From NCBI RefSeq assembly GCF_027887165.1, contig NC_077231.1, forward strand, positions 130,668,487-130,732,486: DNA of 64,000 nt, in the 5' to 3' direction. Origin of the DNA: Monodelphis domestica. Its lineage: Eukaryota > Chordata > Mammalia > Didelphimorphia > Didelphidae. The notes beneath the pieces are model-generated. The model made no database searches and had not been told where the DNA came from. It saw nothing but the letters and a program-made list of their open reading frames with translations. The position numbers and the translations under genes were made by a program. Positions within the stretch are counted from its first letter, which is position 1. Each line of letters begins with the position of its first letter. Positions 31,040-41,639 of the stretch are shown here, piece by piece.

Positions 31040-31464
31040 ATTTTCCATCCAAAAAAATTGACATGTGGTCCCTTCATGCTCTCAATTTATTGTCTTATAT
31101 CTTTGCTCCTTTTCCCATTCAAATTTTACTTTACATTTTATTCACTTCTCAATCATTTGCTCTGGCTATTATCTGTATCACTCAACTGAAACTCTAAATT
31201 TACCAATAATCTCAATTCCTAAATCCAAAGACCTTTCTCAGGCCTCATCCTTCTTTATCTCTCTGAAGTGGCTGGCACTGTTGACTGCTCCCTCCTTCTA
31301 GATATTCTCTTCTGTCTGAGTTTTCACAATACTGCTTGATTCTAGTATTTTTCAACTCCTTTGATCATTCTTTCTCAGTTTCCCTTCCTGATAAATCATG
31401 CAAATCTCTCTCTTTTTGTATAGGTGTAGTCCAGGGCTCTTTCCTGAAGCTTTTTCTTTTCTTT
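31040..31464 (+). mobile_element. L2 LINE, RT-domain region (first segment of a broken element)
   Basis: Plus-strand L2. 'ctcaggcctcatccttcttt' and the frame ILLYLSEVAGTVDCSLLLD correspond to the L2 reverse-transcriptase segment normally reading LDLSAAFDTVDHSLL, and 'ggtgtagtccagggctcttt' to the VPQGS motif. The element continues at 31684-31847 and 32926-33440 after three insertions. Left end uncertain. Confidence 0.8.
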
Positions 31465-31473
31465 CTCTACACT

Positions 31474-31674
31474 CTTTTTTTTAAACCCTTACCTTCTGTT
31501 TGGAGCCAATACTGTGCATTGGCTCCAAGGCAGAAGAGTGGTAAGTTCTAGGCAATGGGGGTCAAGTAACTTGCCCAAGGTCACACAGCTGGGAAGTGTC
31601 TGAGGCCAGATTTGAACCTAGGACCTCCCATCTCTAGGACTGGCTCTCAATCCACTGAGCTACCCAGTTGCTCC
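31474..31674 (-). mobile_element. WSINE1-like SINE with target-site duplication, inside L2
   Basis: Complete minus-strand copy ('ccttctgtttggagccaata', 'cttgcccaaggtcacacagc', 'ctcaatccactgagctaccc'). 'ctctacact' plus a T run occurs at 31465-31473 and 31675-31683. Confidence 0.95.
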
Positions 31675-31683
31675 CTCTACACT

Positions 31684-31847
31684 TTTTTTTTGATGGCCGT
31701 ATCAACTTCCCAGAATCAGTTGCTCTTTCTGTGGCAAGATTCCCAAAACTCTAGTTTTGTATCACTAAATAACAGTTGGATATTGCCATTTGGAAGCTCC
31801 AAAGGCACCTTAAATACAATATGTCCAAACAGAGCTGATAGTTTTCT
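31684..31847 (+). mobile_element. L2 LINE, second segment
   Basis: Continues L2: 'ctagttttgtatcactaaat', 'cagttggatattgccatttg', 'aaatacaatatgtccaaaca', 'gagctgata' (the L2 'NMSKTEL' region). Confidence 0.75.
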
Positions 31848-31956
31848 TTCTTTTTATTTAAAATTATTTATCTTTAATTGTTATTAAATTAAATTTAAAT
31901 TAATATAATTTAATTATTATTTATATTTAATATTCATTTTATTTATTAAAAAAATT
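31848..31956. repeat. AT-rich low-complexity tract
   Basis: About 110 bases of nearly pure A/T in the middle of the nested L2. Confidence 0.85.
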
Positions 31957-32152
31957 TAAGCCCTTACCTTCAGTTCTAGAATTAATACTATGTCTGTATT
32001 GGTTCTAAGGCAGAAGAACAGCAAGGGCAAGGCAATGGGAGTTAACGGATATACCCAGAATCACATACCTAGGAAGTGGGAGAAGCCAGGTTTGAAACCA
32101 GAACTTCCCCTATCCAGGTCTGACTCAATCCACTGAGCCACCTAGCATCCCT
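31957..32152 (-). mobile_element. WSINE1-like SINE, second insertion in the L2
   Basis: Minus-strand copy ('cccttaccttcagttctaga', 'aaggcagaagaacagcaagg', 'actcaatccactgagccacc'). Confidence 0.92.
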
Positions 32153-32157
32153 CTGAC

Positions 32158-32925
32158 ATTTATCTAAAATTTTTTTGTTTCAAGTTCTTTTCTTTCCTCC
32201 AGCTCTTTGTCCATCTATTGAGAAGGCAAACATGATATCAGTTACAAATAAGAAGTCATGCAAAATATTTTTCTATAATAGTCACATTTCAAAAAAAGCA
32301 AGAAAAATAAAGTGAAAAAGTGTGCTTCAGTCTATACTGAGTCCATCTCTCTGGATGTGGATAGCAGTTTCCAGTATGAGTCATTTGAAACTGACATGGA
32401 TCATTGTATTGATTAGAATAGTTTAGTCTTTCATATTTGATCATCATTATAATATTCCCGTTACTGTGTACAGTGTTCTGGTTCCGATTACTTCACTTTG
32501 AATCAGTTCATGTCTTTCCAGGTTTTAAAAAAATCATCCTGGCTGTCACTTCTTATAGAACAATCATAAACCACAACTTGTTCAGCTATTCCTGATTGAT
32601 GACATTCCCTCAATTTCCAATTCTTTGTAGCTACAAAAAGAGCTGCTATGAATATTTTTGAACACATAGTTCCTTTTCCTTTTCCTTTGATTTCTTTGGG
32701 ATACAGATCTAGAAGCAGTATTGCTGAGTCAAAGGGAAAGCAGAGTTTTATAATCTTTTGGATGTAGTTTCCGATTGTTCTCCAGAATGGTTGGATTAGT
32801 TTCCAACTCCACGAACCGTGCATTAATGTACCTATTTTTCCACATGCCCTCCAGCAGCTATCATTTTCTTTTTCTGTCTCATTAACCAGTCTGATAGGTG
32901 TGAGGTGGTCCCTCAGAACAGCTCA
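32158..32925 (-). mobile_element. Old L1, ORF2 end and 3'UTR, inside the L2
   Basis: 3'UTR 'ccatctattgagaaggcaaa', 'aaaaataaagtgaaaaagtg', then ORF2 end; minus frame 32503-32823 holds [31 protein letters not shown] and ALFVATKNWKLRECH. Frameshifted and 5' truncated. Its insertion splits the L2 at about 'agagctgata' / 'agctcattatt'. Confidence 0.9.
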
Positions 32926-33440
32926 TTATTTTCCTCCTCCTTTCCTTACCTTTTCTGCTGGTCCCTAAACCTCTCTTTCTCCTTAAATCTATTTCCATTG
33001 AGGATACCATCATTCTAGTCATTCTAGTTAGGAACCTCAGTGATTGTCCTTGACACTAACTTCTTCCTCACTCATCCTCAGTAATCAACAAGTTGCTAGG
33101 CTCTGTTAATGCTGCTGCCACTATAGCTCTCACACCCATCCCTTTCCATTGAAGCCACAACTAACCTGTTTCAAATTCCCATCCTCTATCACCTGAACTA
33201 TTGCAAAAACTTTTTCTTGCCTTTTGTCTCTTCTCTATCCAGCTCATTTCCCCTATACTTGCAAACATGACAGTCCTAAAACACAGATTTGTCAATGACA
33301 CTTTCTTGCTCTAGAATGTTCATTGATTCCCTATTGCTGCTAGTATAAAATGCAAATTTGTCATATAAATGCCTTCACGTTCTGATACCAACCTATCTTT
33401 ATTTTTATTTATTTATGAATGAACATTCATTCATGAAATG
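32926..33440 (+). mobile_element. L2 LINE, third segment
   Basis: 'aatctatttccattgaggat', 'accatcattctagtcattct', 'cctgaactattgcaaaaact', 'acagtcctaaaacacagatt' and 'gttcattgattccctattgc' follow the L2 ORF2 end and 3'UTR order on the plus strand. Confidence 0.85.
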
Positions 33441-33640
33441 TTAAGTGTAAGGTATGATGTTAGCTATTGTCCCTTTTAAAGTAACCATTTATTTAAAAAA
33501 ATATAACAATATAATATGTAACATAATATAATATATATGATTTTTAATAAATATGTAATAAATTAAAACAAATATGCTTATCCAAGGTAAATAAATTCTC
33601 ACACTAGCTTCCCCCAAAAGGCAGGTAATATGTTATAGGT

Positions 33641-33672
33641 TGTATATATATATATATATATACATATATATT
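33641..33672. repeat. (TA)n microsatellite
   Basis: TA dinucleotide tract with one 'tac' interruption; surrounded by AT-rich DNA (33480-33560). Confidence 0.93.
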
Positions 33673-33679
33673 ACAAAAT

Positions 33680-34480
33680 ACATATTTCCTTGTTCATCAT
33701 ATTGTGAAGCAAGAAAAAAAAGACCAAAAAAAAAGAGAAAAATTTGTGCAGGAAATAATGCTTTATTTCAGTCTGCATTCAGATTCTGTCCCTTCTTTGG
33801 TAGTGAATATCTTTTTCTGTCATGACTTCCTTGGAGATGTCCTGGATCCTTTCCTTGTTGATAATGAAGTCATTCACAGTTAAACATTATGCATTATTGT
33901 TGTTACTGTGTACAATGTTCTCCTGGTTCTGCTCACTTCACTTTGCATCAGTTCATAAAAGCCTTTCCAGATTTTTTTTGTGATCATCTTGTTTGTCATT
34001 TCTTATGGCACAATAGTATTCCATATATGACAACTTGTTCAGTCATTATCCAATTGATGAACATTCCTTCAATTTCCAGTTCTTTGCCACCACAAAAAGA
34101 GCTGATATAGTTATTTTAGAAGCCATAGTTTCTTATTCTTTTTCATTACTTGCCTTAAAAAATAAACAATAGTGTCATTACTGGGTCAAAAGGCATATAT
34201 AGTTTTATAATTCTTTGAGTATAGTTGGACCAATTCACAATTCTACCAACAATGTATTAGTATCCCTATTTTTCCACATTTTCTCACATTGTCTCACATT
34301 GTCATTTTGTCCTTTTATCATTTTAGTCAATCTGACAGGTGTGAGATATCTCCAGATTGTTTTGATTTGCATTTCTCTAACCAATAATGATGTAGAGCAA
34401 TTTTCATATAGTTATATATAGCTTTGATTTCTTCATCTCAAAACTGTTCATATCTTTTGACCATTTATCAGCTCTGTTAC
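33680..34480 (-). mobile_element. Old L1, ORF2 end and 3'UTR
   Basis: 'atatttccttgttcatcata', 'gaagtcattcacagtt', 'gtgtacaatgttctcctggt', 'ttcttatggcacaatagtat', 'tccaattgatgaacattcct' and 'aatctgacaggtgtgagata' in the order of an old L1 on the minus strand. Frames are broken. Confidence 0.9.
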
Positions 34481-34534
34481 ATGTTGGCACATCTCTTTCT
34501 CTATCTTTAGGGAAATCTCCCCATTGCATATCTT

Positions 34535-34790
34535 CTCTCTTGAACCTAGACACCAAAAGACCAGGAAGAAGTGAGTTCAAATCCAGCTTTAGATAGTTAC
34601 TAGTCAAGTGACCCTGGGCAATTCACTTAGCCTCTGTCTACCTTAGTTTCTTGTTTAAAAATGGGATAATGATAACATCAATCTTTCAGGGTTGTTGGGA
34701 GGATAAAATGACATAACATTTTAAAAGCTTTTTGTAAACTTTAAAAAACTGTATAAATATCTATTATTATTATTATTATAGGATTTGGAT
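34535..34790 (+). mobile_element. MIR/THER1 SINE, near full length
   Basis: 'agtgagttcaaatccagctt', 'caagtgaccctgggcaattc', 'cttagtttcttgtttaaaaa', 'gggttgttgggaggataaaa', ending in (ATT)n. Confidence 0.88.
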
Positions 34791-35109
34791 TTTTATAGTG
34801 GTTATTAGTCATTGGCCTTTCCTGATTGTTCTAGATGCTAGCACCTTTTCTAGCTTTATTATCTTCTATTAATATTGTATAGATAGATAGATATACTCTG
34901 ACTCCTCTTTCAGAGCCAGACTGGCTAAAATATCTTCTTCTCAGGGTTCTCAGGTTACATGGAGGGGTTTGGTGGAGGTGGTCTTTTTTCTATTGCCATT
35001 GGCTTGAATATGCAACAGGTGTGTTCTTCCTCAATTTTCAGAGACTAGTGATTAGCCCCCAGTTCCATCTAACTACTTAACATCATTTAGCTTTTACAAA
35101 GGGATATAA
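34791..35109. other. Unassigned sequence with a short (GATA)n
   Basis: About 320 bases; 'gatagatagata' at 34880-34893 is the only simple feature. Confidence 0.4.
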
Positions 35110-35475
35110 CAGGAACTGTTATTGTTTGCCCTTCAACCATCTGCTCTCAAGGGGACCAATGACATGATAGGGTGATGTCTTGTCTCATGGGTTGATTTTT
35201 GTATTTAAATGAGGCAAAGTTGCAATAAGTTGCAAGCCTCTCTCTCTCTTCCAGAGTCATGATGGCTTGGGATGTTGTGGATAACTTTGACTTCTTTGAT
35301 TTGGACCACACTCACAATGCCTGCTTTTCAGTTACTTTCATGGCCATTGGAACAAATTGTTCCCATCTGCCCATTCCTCAGGGAAAGTCTTCATGTGTTT
35401 GGGGTAGACGCCCCCCTAACTCACCAAGAGGTTTGAAGTCTTACTCTGATTTAGCCTGTTTGCAGAGATAGTTTT
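35110..35475 (+). mobile_element. Unclassified interspersed repeat, copy 1
   Basis: Shares ordered blocks with 54977-55345: an 'atttaa..g..ggca/gaag' block followed by 'ctctctctctcttcc'/'ccactctcttggc', 'atgcctgctttt'/'agtgctttgctg', 'gccattggaaca'/'gccattgaacc' and 'gtcttcatgtgt'/'gtcttcacatgct'. I have seen similar text in marsupial DNA but cannot name the family or its class. A 70-codon frame (35259-35471) inside it has no known domain. 'tatttaaa' and a strong pyrimidine tract ending in 'cttccag' precede that frame. Confidence 0.5.
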
Positions 35476-36019
35476 ACTGGGGCATGACTGATACATGCTA
35501 TAGCTTCTTTCTCCCCCACTATCCAGGAGACATTCACTCTTATTCCATTTCAGGATCTGGGGAGAGTAGACTCAGCTTAGCTAAAATCCTATATAGCATT
35601 GATTCTAATCAAATTCATGTCCAAATGTGACATCTTTGTTGGGCGAGTTCTAGCCTTGTCTACCATTGGGCTTGGGTCCCAAAGGTAACTTTCTTGGGCC
35701 ATTCCTTGTTCCTCTAGTCATTGATGTTGATCTGGCTTGTGAATCCAGACTCTGAAATACTCTCCTGACCTTTCAAACACCCAAAGTCAGATATTTAAAT
35801 TAAATTTCCTTCATTTAAAAGAGAAAAGAACAAATGCAGAAAAAAGGACTAAAGAACCCCATGACTTAAGGGAGAAGACTTCAAGGCCTCTCCTTTACAT
35901 GATCATTTCTCACAGGACATGGTGAGTAATGGAGATATTGAATGAGGCAAAAGGAAAGTGGCAATTTTTTCAAACTGGGGTATGGTGTAGATTTTGGATA
36001 TTTGATTTTGATCAGATAT
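35476..36019. other. Unassigned sequence
   Basis: About 545 bases; no recognised element. Confidence 0.4.
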
Positions 36020-36186
36020 GCTTTAAGCATATTATTTCCCAATTTATTTCCTTCCTTTTTATTCTGAATGTGTTGCTTTTTTTTTTGGCTGTGAAAAATC
36101 CAATTATTATTATGTGATCAAATGTAAAAATTTTATCCTCTCATATTTTTTTCTATTTGTTTATTAGCTAAGAATGTTCTACCCTC
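36020..36186 (-). mobile_element. Old L1 ORF2 fragment
   Basis: 'atttcccaatttatttcctt', 'tgtgatcaaatgtaaaaatt' resemble the ORF2 region that in better copies reads 'cccaatttgttgcttccc' and 'ataatcaaaattattgattt'. Possibly continued after the SINE at 36437-36577. Confidence 0.5.
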
Positions 36187-36436
36187 AAGAGGCAGGTAGG
36201 TGGTGCAGTGGTTAGAGTGTTAGGTCTGAAATCAGGAAGACTCATTTTCCTGATTTAAAATCTGGCCTTAGACACTATCTGTGTGATCTTGGGCAAGTCA
36301 CTTAGTCCTTTTCCCCTCACTTCTCATCTGTAAAATGAGTTGTAGAAGGAAATGGCAAACCATTCCAGTATCTTTGCTAGGAAAATGCCAAATGGGGTCA
36401 CTAAGAGTTGAACATGAATGAAACAACTGAACAACA
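36187..36436 (+). mobile_element. Mar1-like SINE (RTE-type tail), full length
   Basis: Plus-strand: 'aggtaggtggtgcagtggtt', 'tgtgatcttgggcaagtcac', 'aggaaatggcaaaccattcc', 'gccaaatggggtcactaaga', tail 'aaacaactgaacaac'. The partner at 36578-36816 is in the opposite orientation. Confidence 0.92.
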
Positions 36437-36577
36437 GTTCTATCTTAGTTCTTTGATAGGGAAGTTGATCCATTCATATTTAATTTATTTAGAATGTCAT
36501 AACCTCAACCATCCACTTTCATTTTGTCAGATAAGAATAAAATCATCCTTATTTTTATTTGTATTATCTCATCCCTT

Positions 36578-36816
36578 TTGTTGTTATTGTTCAATTGTAT
36601 CTGACTCTTTTTGACTTCATTTGGACTTTTCTTGGCAAAGATACTGGAATGTTTTGCTATTTCCTTCTTTATCTCATAATATGGATGAACAACTAAGGCA
36701 AACAGGGTTAAACGACTTGCCCAGGGTTAGATATTTGAGGCTGGATTTGAACTCATGAATATGTCTTCCTGATTCCAAACACAGTGTTCTACCCACTGCA
36801 CCACCTAGGTGCCAGA
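36578..36816 (-). mobile_element. Mar1-like SINE (RTE-type tail), full length
   Basis: Minus-strand copy: 'ttgttgttattgttcaattg', 'tcatttggacttttcttggc', 'acgacttgcccagggttaga', tRNA-like end 'ctacccactgcaccacctag'. Confidence 0.92.
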
Positions 36817-37161
36817 CCTATTTCTACCTCAATACATAGTCACAGAATTTAATATGGTTCTTATATAAGTTTAACAAACACCTTTACTTCCCTATTTTCC
36901 CCATTTGTCTGAGTTAGGAATATAACACTGACTGTAGTAGTGAACCACCTCTCTTCTCCCACTTTACCTAGCTTCTTTTATCCCATTCTTTAATTTATTT
37001 TTCTCATCCCTACTTCCTCTCTTTCCCCATGACTTTCTGTTGTTAATGTGATTATATATTGAGATATTGCTAAAAGTTATTAACTTGATATAGTTCAGAT
37101 TGTGTCCTCTTTATATGTTAAAAAGAAATCTTAAAAAATAATCTTGATACCATAAATATTT
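36817..37161. other. Unassigned sequence
   Basis: About 345 bases, AT- and pyrimidine-rich; perhaps old L1, not provable by eye. Confidence 0.35.
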
Positions 37162-37178
37162 TAAACCCATAAATTCTT

Positions 37179-37382
37179 TTTATTTTTTACTCCCTTACCT
37201 TCCATCTTGGAATCAATACTGTGCATTGACTCCAAGACAGAAGAGTCGTAAGGGCTAGGCTATGGGGGTTAAGTGACTTGCCCAGGGTCACACAGCTGGG
37301 AAGTATCTGAGGCCAGATTTGAACCTAGAACCTCCCATCTCTAGGTCTGGCTCTCAATCCACTGAGTCACCTAGCTGCCCCC
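37179..37382 (-). mobile_element. WSINE1-like SINE with 17-bp target-site duplication
   Basis: Nearly intact minus-strand copy, one of the least diverged here ('tgacttgcccagggtcacac', 'ctcaatccactgagtcacct'). The perfect duplication 'taaacccataaattctt' lies at 37162-37178 and 37383-37399. Confidence 0.97.
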
Positions 37383-37439
37383 TAAACCCATAAATTCTTA
37401 AATGAACATGTTTTGTCTTTGAAAAGCAGGCTTAGGAGG

Positions 37440-37612
37440 TAGTAAGTTGCCTCACCGGAGACTAGGGCTCCTGGGTTCAGATGCGCTTCAAATACTTCCT
37501 ACCTGTGTGACCTTGTTCATCTAACTATAATTACCTGGCCCTTACTGCTCTTTTGCCTTGGAACCAGTACATAATATTAATTTTTAGACAGAAGCTAAGA
37601 GTTTAAAAAAAA
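37440..37612 (+). mobile_element. WSINE1-like SINE
   Basis: Plus-strand, more diverged: 'agtaagttgcctcaccggag', 'ctcctgggttcagatgcgct', 'tactgctcttttgccttgga', ending in an A-run. It lies about 57 bases from an inverted, younger copy. Confidence 0.87.
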
Positions 37613-38344
37613 AGAAAAGCATAATTAGTTTTGCTGATTAGTTACGAAGTAAAGTTCTATATCTTTTTAACTTTGAACCTATATTCTAGCTTGTTTCATT
37701 TCTTACTTTTGTGGAAAAATTAATGCACTTTGAATTTCTGATTTTTGGCATATAAACATTTACTTTGGCTCCTCATACATCATTTCCTTGTCCCTTGTAG
37801 TCCTAAAACTTTACAATAACGGATTTGGGTGTATTGAGTTTGTTTCCTTAACTCAAGGCTCAAGGCTTCTCTTCTAGCAGCTCACAGGAATCCCCAGTAG
37901 ACAGACCCTCTTGTAGAGGTTCCCAAACCCAGACACACCTTTGCTTTTTCACGTTGATAGCATCTTTCTTATTAGTACTGTCCAGTCTCTCCCTCTCAAT
38001 CGTACTGCTATGTTCTCTGTATCACTAGACCCTGTTGTCTTCATAGATTCTATCACAGTTCCAAGGGTCCATCCCGACCCTGGCCAGTGGCTGTTCCCAA
38101 TGGGGATTGCCAGTGTCAAAAGAATACTTGGCTGCTTTTTATACCCATAACCGTCTGCCTTTAAACTGAGGCATTATCCCAGGAGACTTTTATCTCTGTC
38201 TTTCTATAAGTTTTCCATGGAAGTTTTCATTGTTTACCTTTGAGATGAATTTAGAATTCCAACTGAGGGATGATACACCTGATACACCAGGAGCTTTCCT
38301 CTAGAACGGTTGACATGGCATGGGTGCGAGTGAAACATGCAGGT
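37613..38344. other. Unassigned sequence
   Basis: About 730 bases, less AT-rich than average; no domain-bearing frame, no recognised repeat. Confidence 0.45.
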
Positions 38345-38460
38345 TGCCCATTAGAATATAAGCTGCAAACTCCTTCAAGGCAGGAATGTTTTGTTCATCT
38401 TTTACCTCCGGTACTTAGTATAGTGTCTGGAATCTAAATACTAAATACATGTTTTCAATT
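38345..38460 (+). mobile_element. L2 3' end
   Basis: 'ttagaatataagctgcaaac', 'tccttcaaggcaggaatgtt', 'acttagtatagtgtctggaa', 'ctaaatacatgttttcaatt' match the L2 3' terminus. Confidence 0.8.
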
Positions 38461-39149
38461 GAATGGTTTAAACTTTGTCAGGTGCATTTGTCAGTGGAAG
38501 TCAAAACTCCAATTAGAACAAGGTCACCAGGGCTTTGCTTTGGGATGCTGATATCTAAGGGGTATACTTCTCCTTTGGATATTCACATGGGTCAGTTGGC
38601 GTCCATAGACTGCTGGAAGAGGAACTGTGCCCTTCTGGAAATCAGAACCCCAAGTTTAGGGGAGTAGAAGTCCCCTGGTTTAGCCTAGGGCACTACCCAA
38701 TGAAGACCCTGTCATGTTCATACCCTTTTCTTAGGGTCCAGCTTCTTCCATGGCTATGTTAATACAAATACATCCTACTGGGACATACTTTCTCTTTAAC
38801 ATGTGTTGTCTGCTCAGTGGCATTTGCCTGGGGCATCAGAATTCCCAGTGATGATTCTGGTGAAGGTATTTCTTGTTCAGAGATGCTGTCAGCTTTGAAT
38901 TAAGGAGGTGCTACCTTGTCCGTGACTGAAGGCACATGATTTCTGTCTTAAGGACCACAGTTTTGAACCAAGGGAGGTTAGTACCCATCACAGACAGAAA
39001 GCCACCTCTCAATCTACCCAGCCTCAAATATTAGGGATGGTTCTTTCCTTAGATCTTTAGTTTATACCAGGAAAAAGAACAAGCTCTCCCAGTTCCAAAT
39101 AGGAGGCACCTAGTCATTGGTTGATAATGTGTGATTTGCCAAGGATGGC
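38461..39149. other. Unassigned sequence
   Basis: About 690 bases with no repeat or gene I can support; candidate for a conservation check. Confidence 0.45.
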
Positions 39150-39320
39150 TGATGACACACCGGGAGTTTGAAAGGATTTTAAAGGTCACCTGGTCCACTT
39201 CTTTTATTTCATAGCTGAGAAACAGATGTTCAGCAAGGTCATACATTGGCCCAGTCACATGGTTAGCAAATATCAGAGTCCATATTTGAAGCCAGGTCCA
39301 AATCTGCCACTCTCTCCAAT
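39150..39320 (+). mobile_element. CR1-like 3' end / MIR-like fragment
   Basis: 'aaaggattttaaaggtcacc', 'tggtccacttcttttatttc', 'atagctgagaaacagatg', 'cagtcacatggttagcaaat' follow the order of an ancient 'rule-like' repeat also seen at 54395-54565. Family uncertain. Confidence 0.45.
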
Positions 39321-39681
39321 GCTATTCGAGAAAGGCTTCACTTCAAACTGTGCAAGAGATACTTTTGGGCATGAGAGACTTCATAAACTGAGAGCACCTT
39401 ATGTAACTGGATACTTTGACTCCTGTGTGGTCAGCCCTGTGACCACCAGTGTCTGTCACTTTAAGCTGACTGTATCTGTGATATCTGTGTAGAAGTTTCT
39501 CCAATAACACAGACTGTAGCCTATCCATAAACGGTATCACTCTTGTCTTCATCCTCCCATAAATAAATTGCAAAATATCAGATTCAACTGAACTTCCTGT
39601 AGGGAGTTATAAAACTTCTATAATAATTTCAGGCTTCCTATAGAAACAAAGACTCACTTAAAAATAAAAACAAAAACAAAC
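39321..39681. other. Unassigned sequence
   Basis: About 360 bases, nothing recognised. Confidence 0.4.
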
Positions 39682-39872
39682 CCTTACCTTCCATCTTAGA
39701 ATCAATACCGTGTATTGGTTCCAAGGCAGAAGAGCAATAAGGGCTAGGAAAGGGGGGGTTAAGTGACTTGTCCAGGGTCACACAGCTAGGAAGTGTCTGA
39801 AGCCATAATTGAACCTAGGACCTTTTGTTTCTAGGCCTTACTCTCCATCCACTGAGCTATTCAGCTGCCTCC
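39682..39872 (-). mobile_element. WSINE1-like SINE
   Basis: Minus-strand copy preceded by an A-rich 'aaaaataaaaacaaaaacaa' stretch; 'ttggttccaaggcagaagag', 'gtgacttgtccagggtcaca', tRNA-like end 'catccactgagctattcagc'. Confidence 0.93.
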
Positions 39873-39874
39873 CC

Positions 39875-41635
39875 TCATCTTTTTAATATCAACATTTATT
39901 GGTATTACTAGCTGGCACTGGCATGTGGAATAAAACAATCACTGTAACTACTAGGCTTAAATTGTTGGATTTTGGGGAGATAATTGGTGTGCTGCTCCTC
40001 TTGTTTCTCTTTTATCTTTGAGTAAATGAACTTGTAAGTGACTCATGCAATTGTTTATTAGTTTGAATGAAAGGAGTTCCAGAAGCTTTCTAAATGGTAT
40101 TAGCCTCTTTAATCTACCTACCAAAACTACAACTCAGTTTCAGTCTCTCATCAACAATAAACATCTTAACCTTATTCCTCTATAGAAAGAAGGCATTAGG
40201 ATTTTAGAAAAAAGAGCATATCTTTGGGATTTCAGGCCTCTAAGATTTTGCTACTATTTAAAACCCAAAACAAAATGCTGTGCTTGTTGACACAAAGCTG
40301 CAGGGCAATATAAATCTTGCAGTATAGTTCTCCTAAAGAAAGATAATTTATGTTAGTGATTAATTTAGACATTTTGGTTTAGAGCCAAGGTAGCTAAAAA
40401 CAAAAAGCAAAAAATTGTGATTGTGGATACAGCATTAAAAAGAGAAACTTTAATGGCCCATTTCTTTCTAGTTTCAATGGTACATGCTTCTTTAGTCTCA
40501 ATAGTCATCTCTGTAAATGATCCCAATTTTTAATTACTTTGGAAGAGTGTTGATATTTATATTTATGCTTCATTTATTTTTAAACTATTCAAGCATTGCT
40601 CAAATATATGTGTGTATGTGTGTTTTAAATGCATGCATGGCAACTGGCATAAATTGTTTCTTCCTCAGCCCCCTTAAGCTTATCACAGCCTATGTCCTGG
40701 CCAGAGCTTCACACATTCTTCCCACTTTCAGAATCTTATTTGCCAAGTACAACATAGTCTGGATGATGGGAAAATTCATCAGGAGAATTCAAGTTCAACT
40801 GAGACTTCTTTCTCCATGGATTTGTTGGGAGCCGAAAACAACATACTGATAAATCATGAGACCTGACAGCTCATTTCCCACTTTTAAAAACCACAAGAGC
40901 AGAAGCATAAGTTCCTGGCTCCTTGTCAATGAGGGCTTTGTATCACATCCATTTGGAACCATCAGTTAATAATGTGAACTAACATGTGTAGGCTGTTTGG
41001 TGCCTAGGTAGAGAACTGCTAATGCAGTCAAAACATATGATGATGCCTGAATATTGTAACCCTGATACTTGTCATAAGAGCCTGGTTCTTTCATCTTCAT
41101 CTTATCTGGCAATTAACACACTCACCTTGTGCAGACTAGAGGCAAAGGAAAAACATTTCCAAAATTTCCAAAAGTACAGAGGAAGAAGTAGGATTAAGAC
41201 AAACATTTATGCAATCAGGAAAAATGACCTAGGAAAGACAGGAAATCTGGTGATGCTCTGTTTACCTAGTACAATGTTAAAATAGTTCATGAGAGACACA
41301 AAGCAGAGCTCTCTGAATAAATCATGGGGAAGGTAAGAACAGACCAATAGCAAATAGTGCCATTTCAATGCTATCCTGATGATATGGCACTGTCTTGTCA
41401 CACAAGACAGATAGTTTTGCTTTGAGGAGTATCTTGACAATGTTTTTTTTTCTGCAATAGTAAATGATATAACATAATGGGTTTATATTTTGAGGAATCC
41501 ATTATTTCATTTATGATGCTACACTACTCTTTTGTAGCTCCTTCTTCTGTATGATTTTTGCCCACATCATTCAATAAACCTTCCAAAGGAGATGCATTTC
41601 AGTGAGCTAAAAGTTGATAGCAGAAAAAAACAACA
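39875..41635. other. Long unassigned stretch
   Basis: About 1.76 kb with no recognisable repeat except a short TG-rich run near 40604-40624. Reading frames (e.g. 40517-40849) are short, lack domains and overlap each other; I do not call genes. No CpG-rich segment. Either unique DNA or repeats too old to see. Confidence 0.5.
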
Positions 41636-41639
41636 CACA

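Noticed and set aside
35259..35471. 70-codon plus frame after a splice-acceptor-like tract, considered as a real exon
   Set aside because: It lies inside a repeat that has a second copy at 54980-55345; no domain and no donor partner seen.
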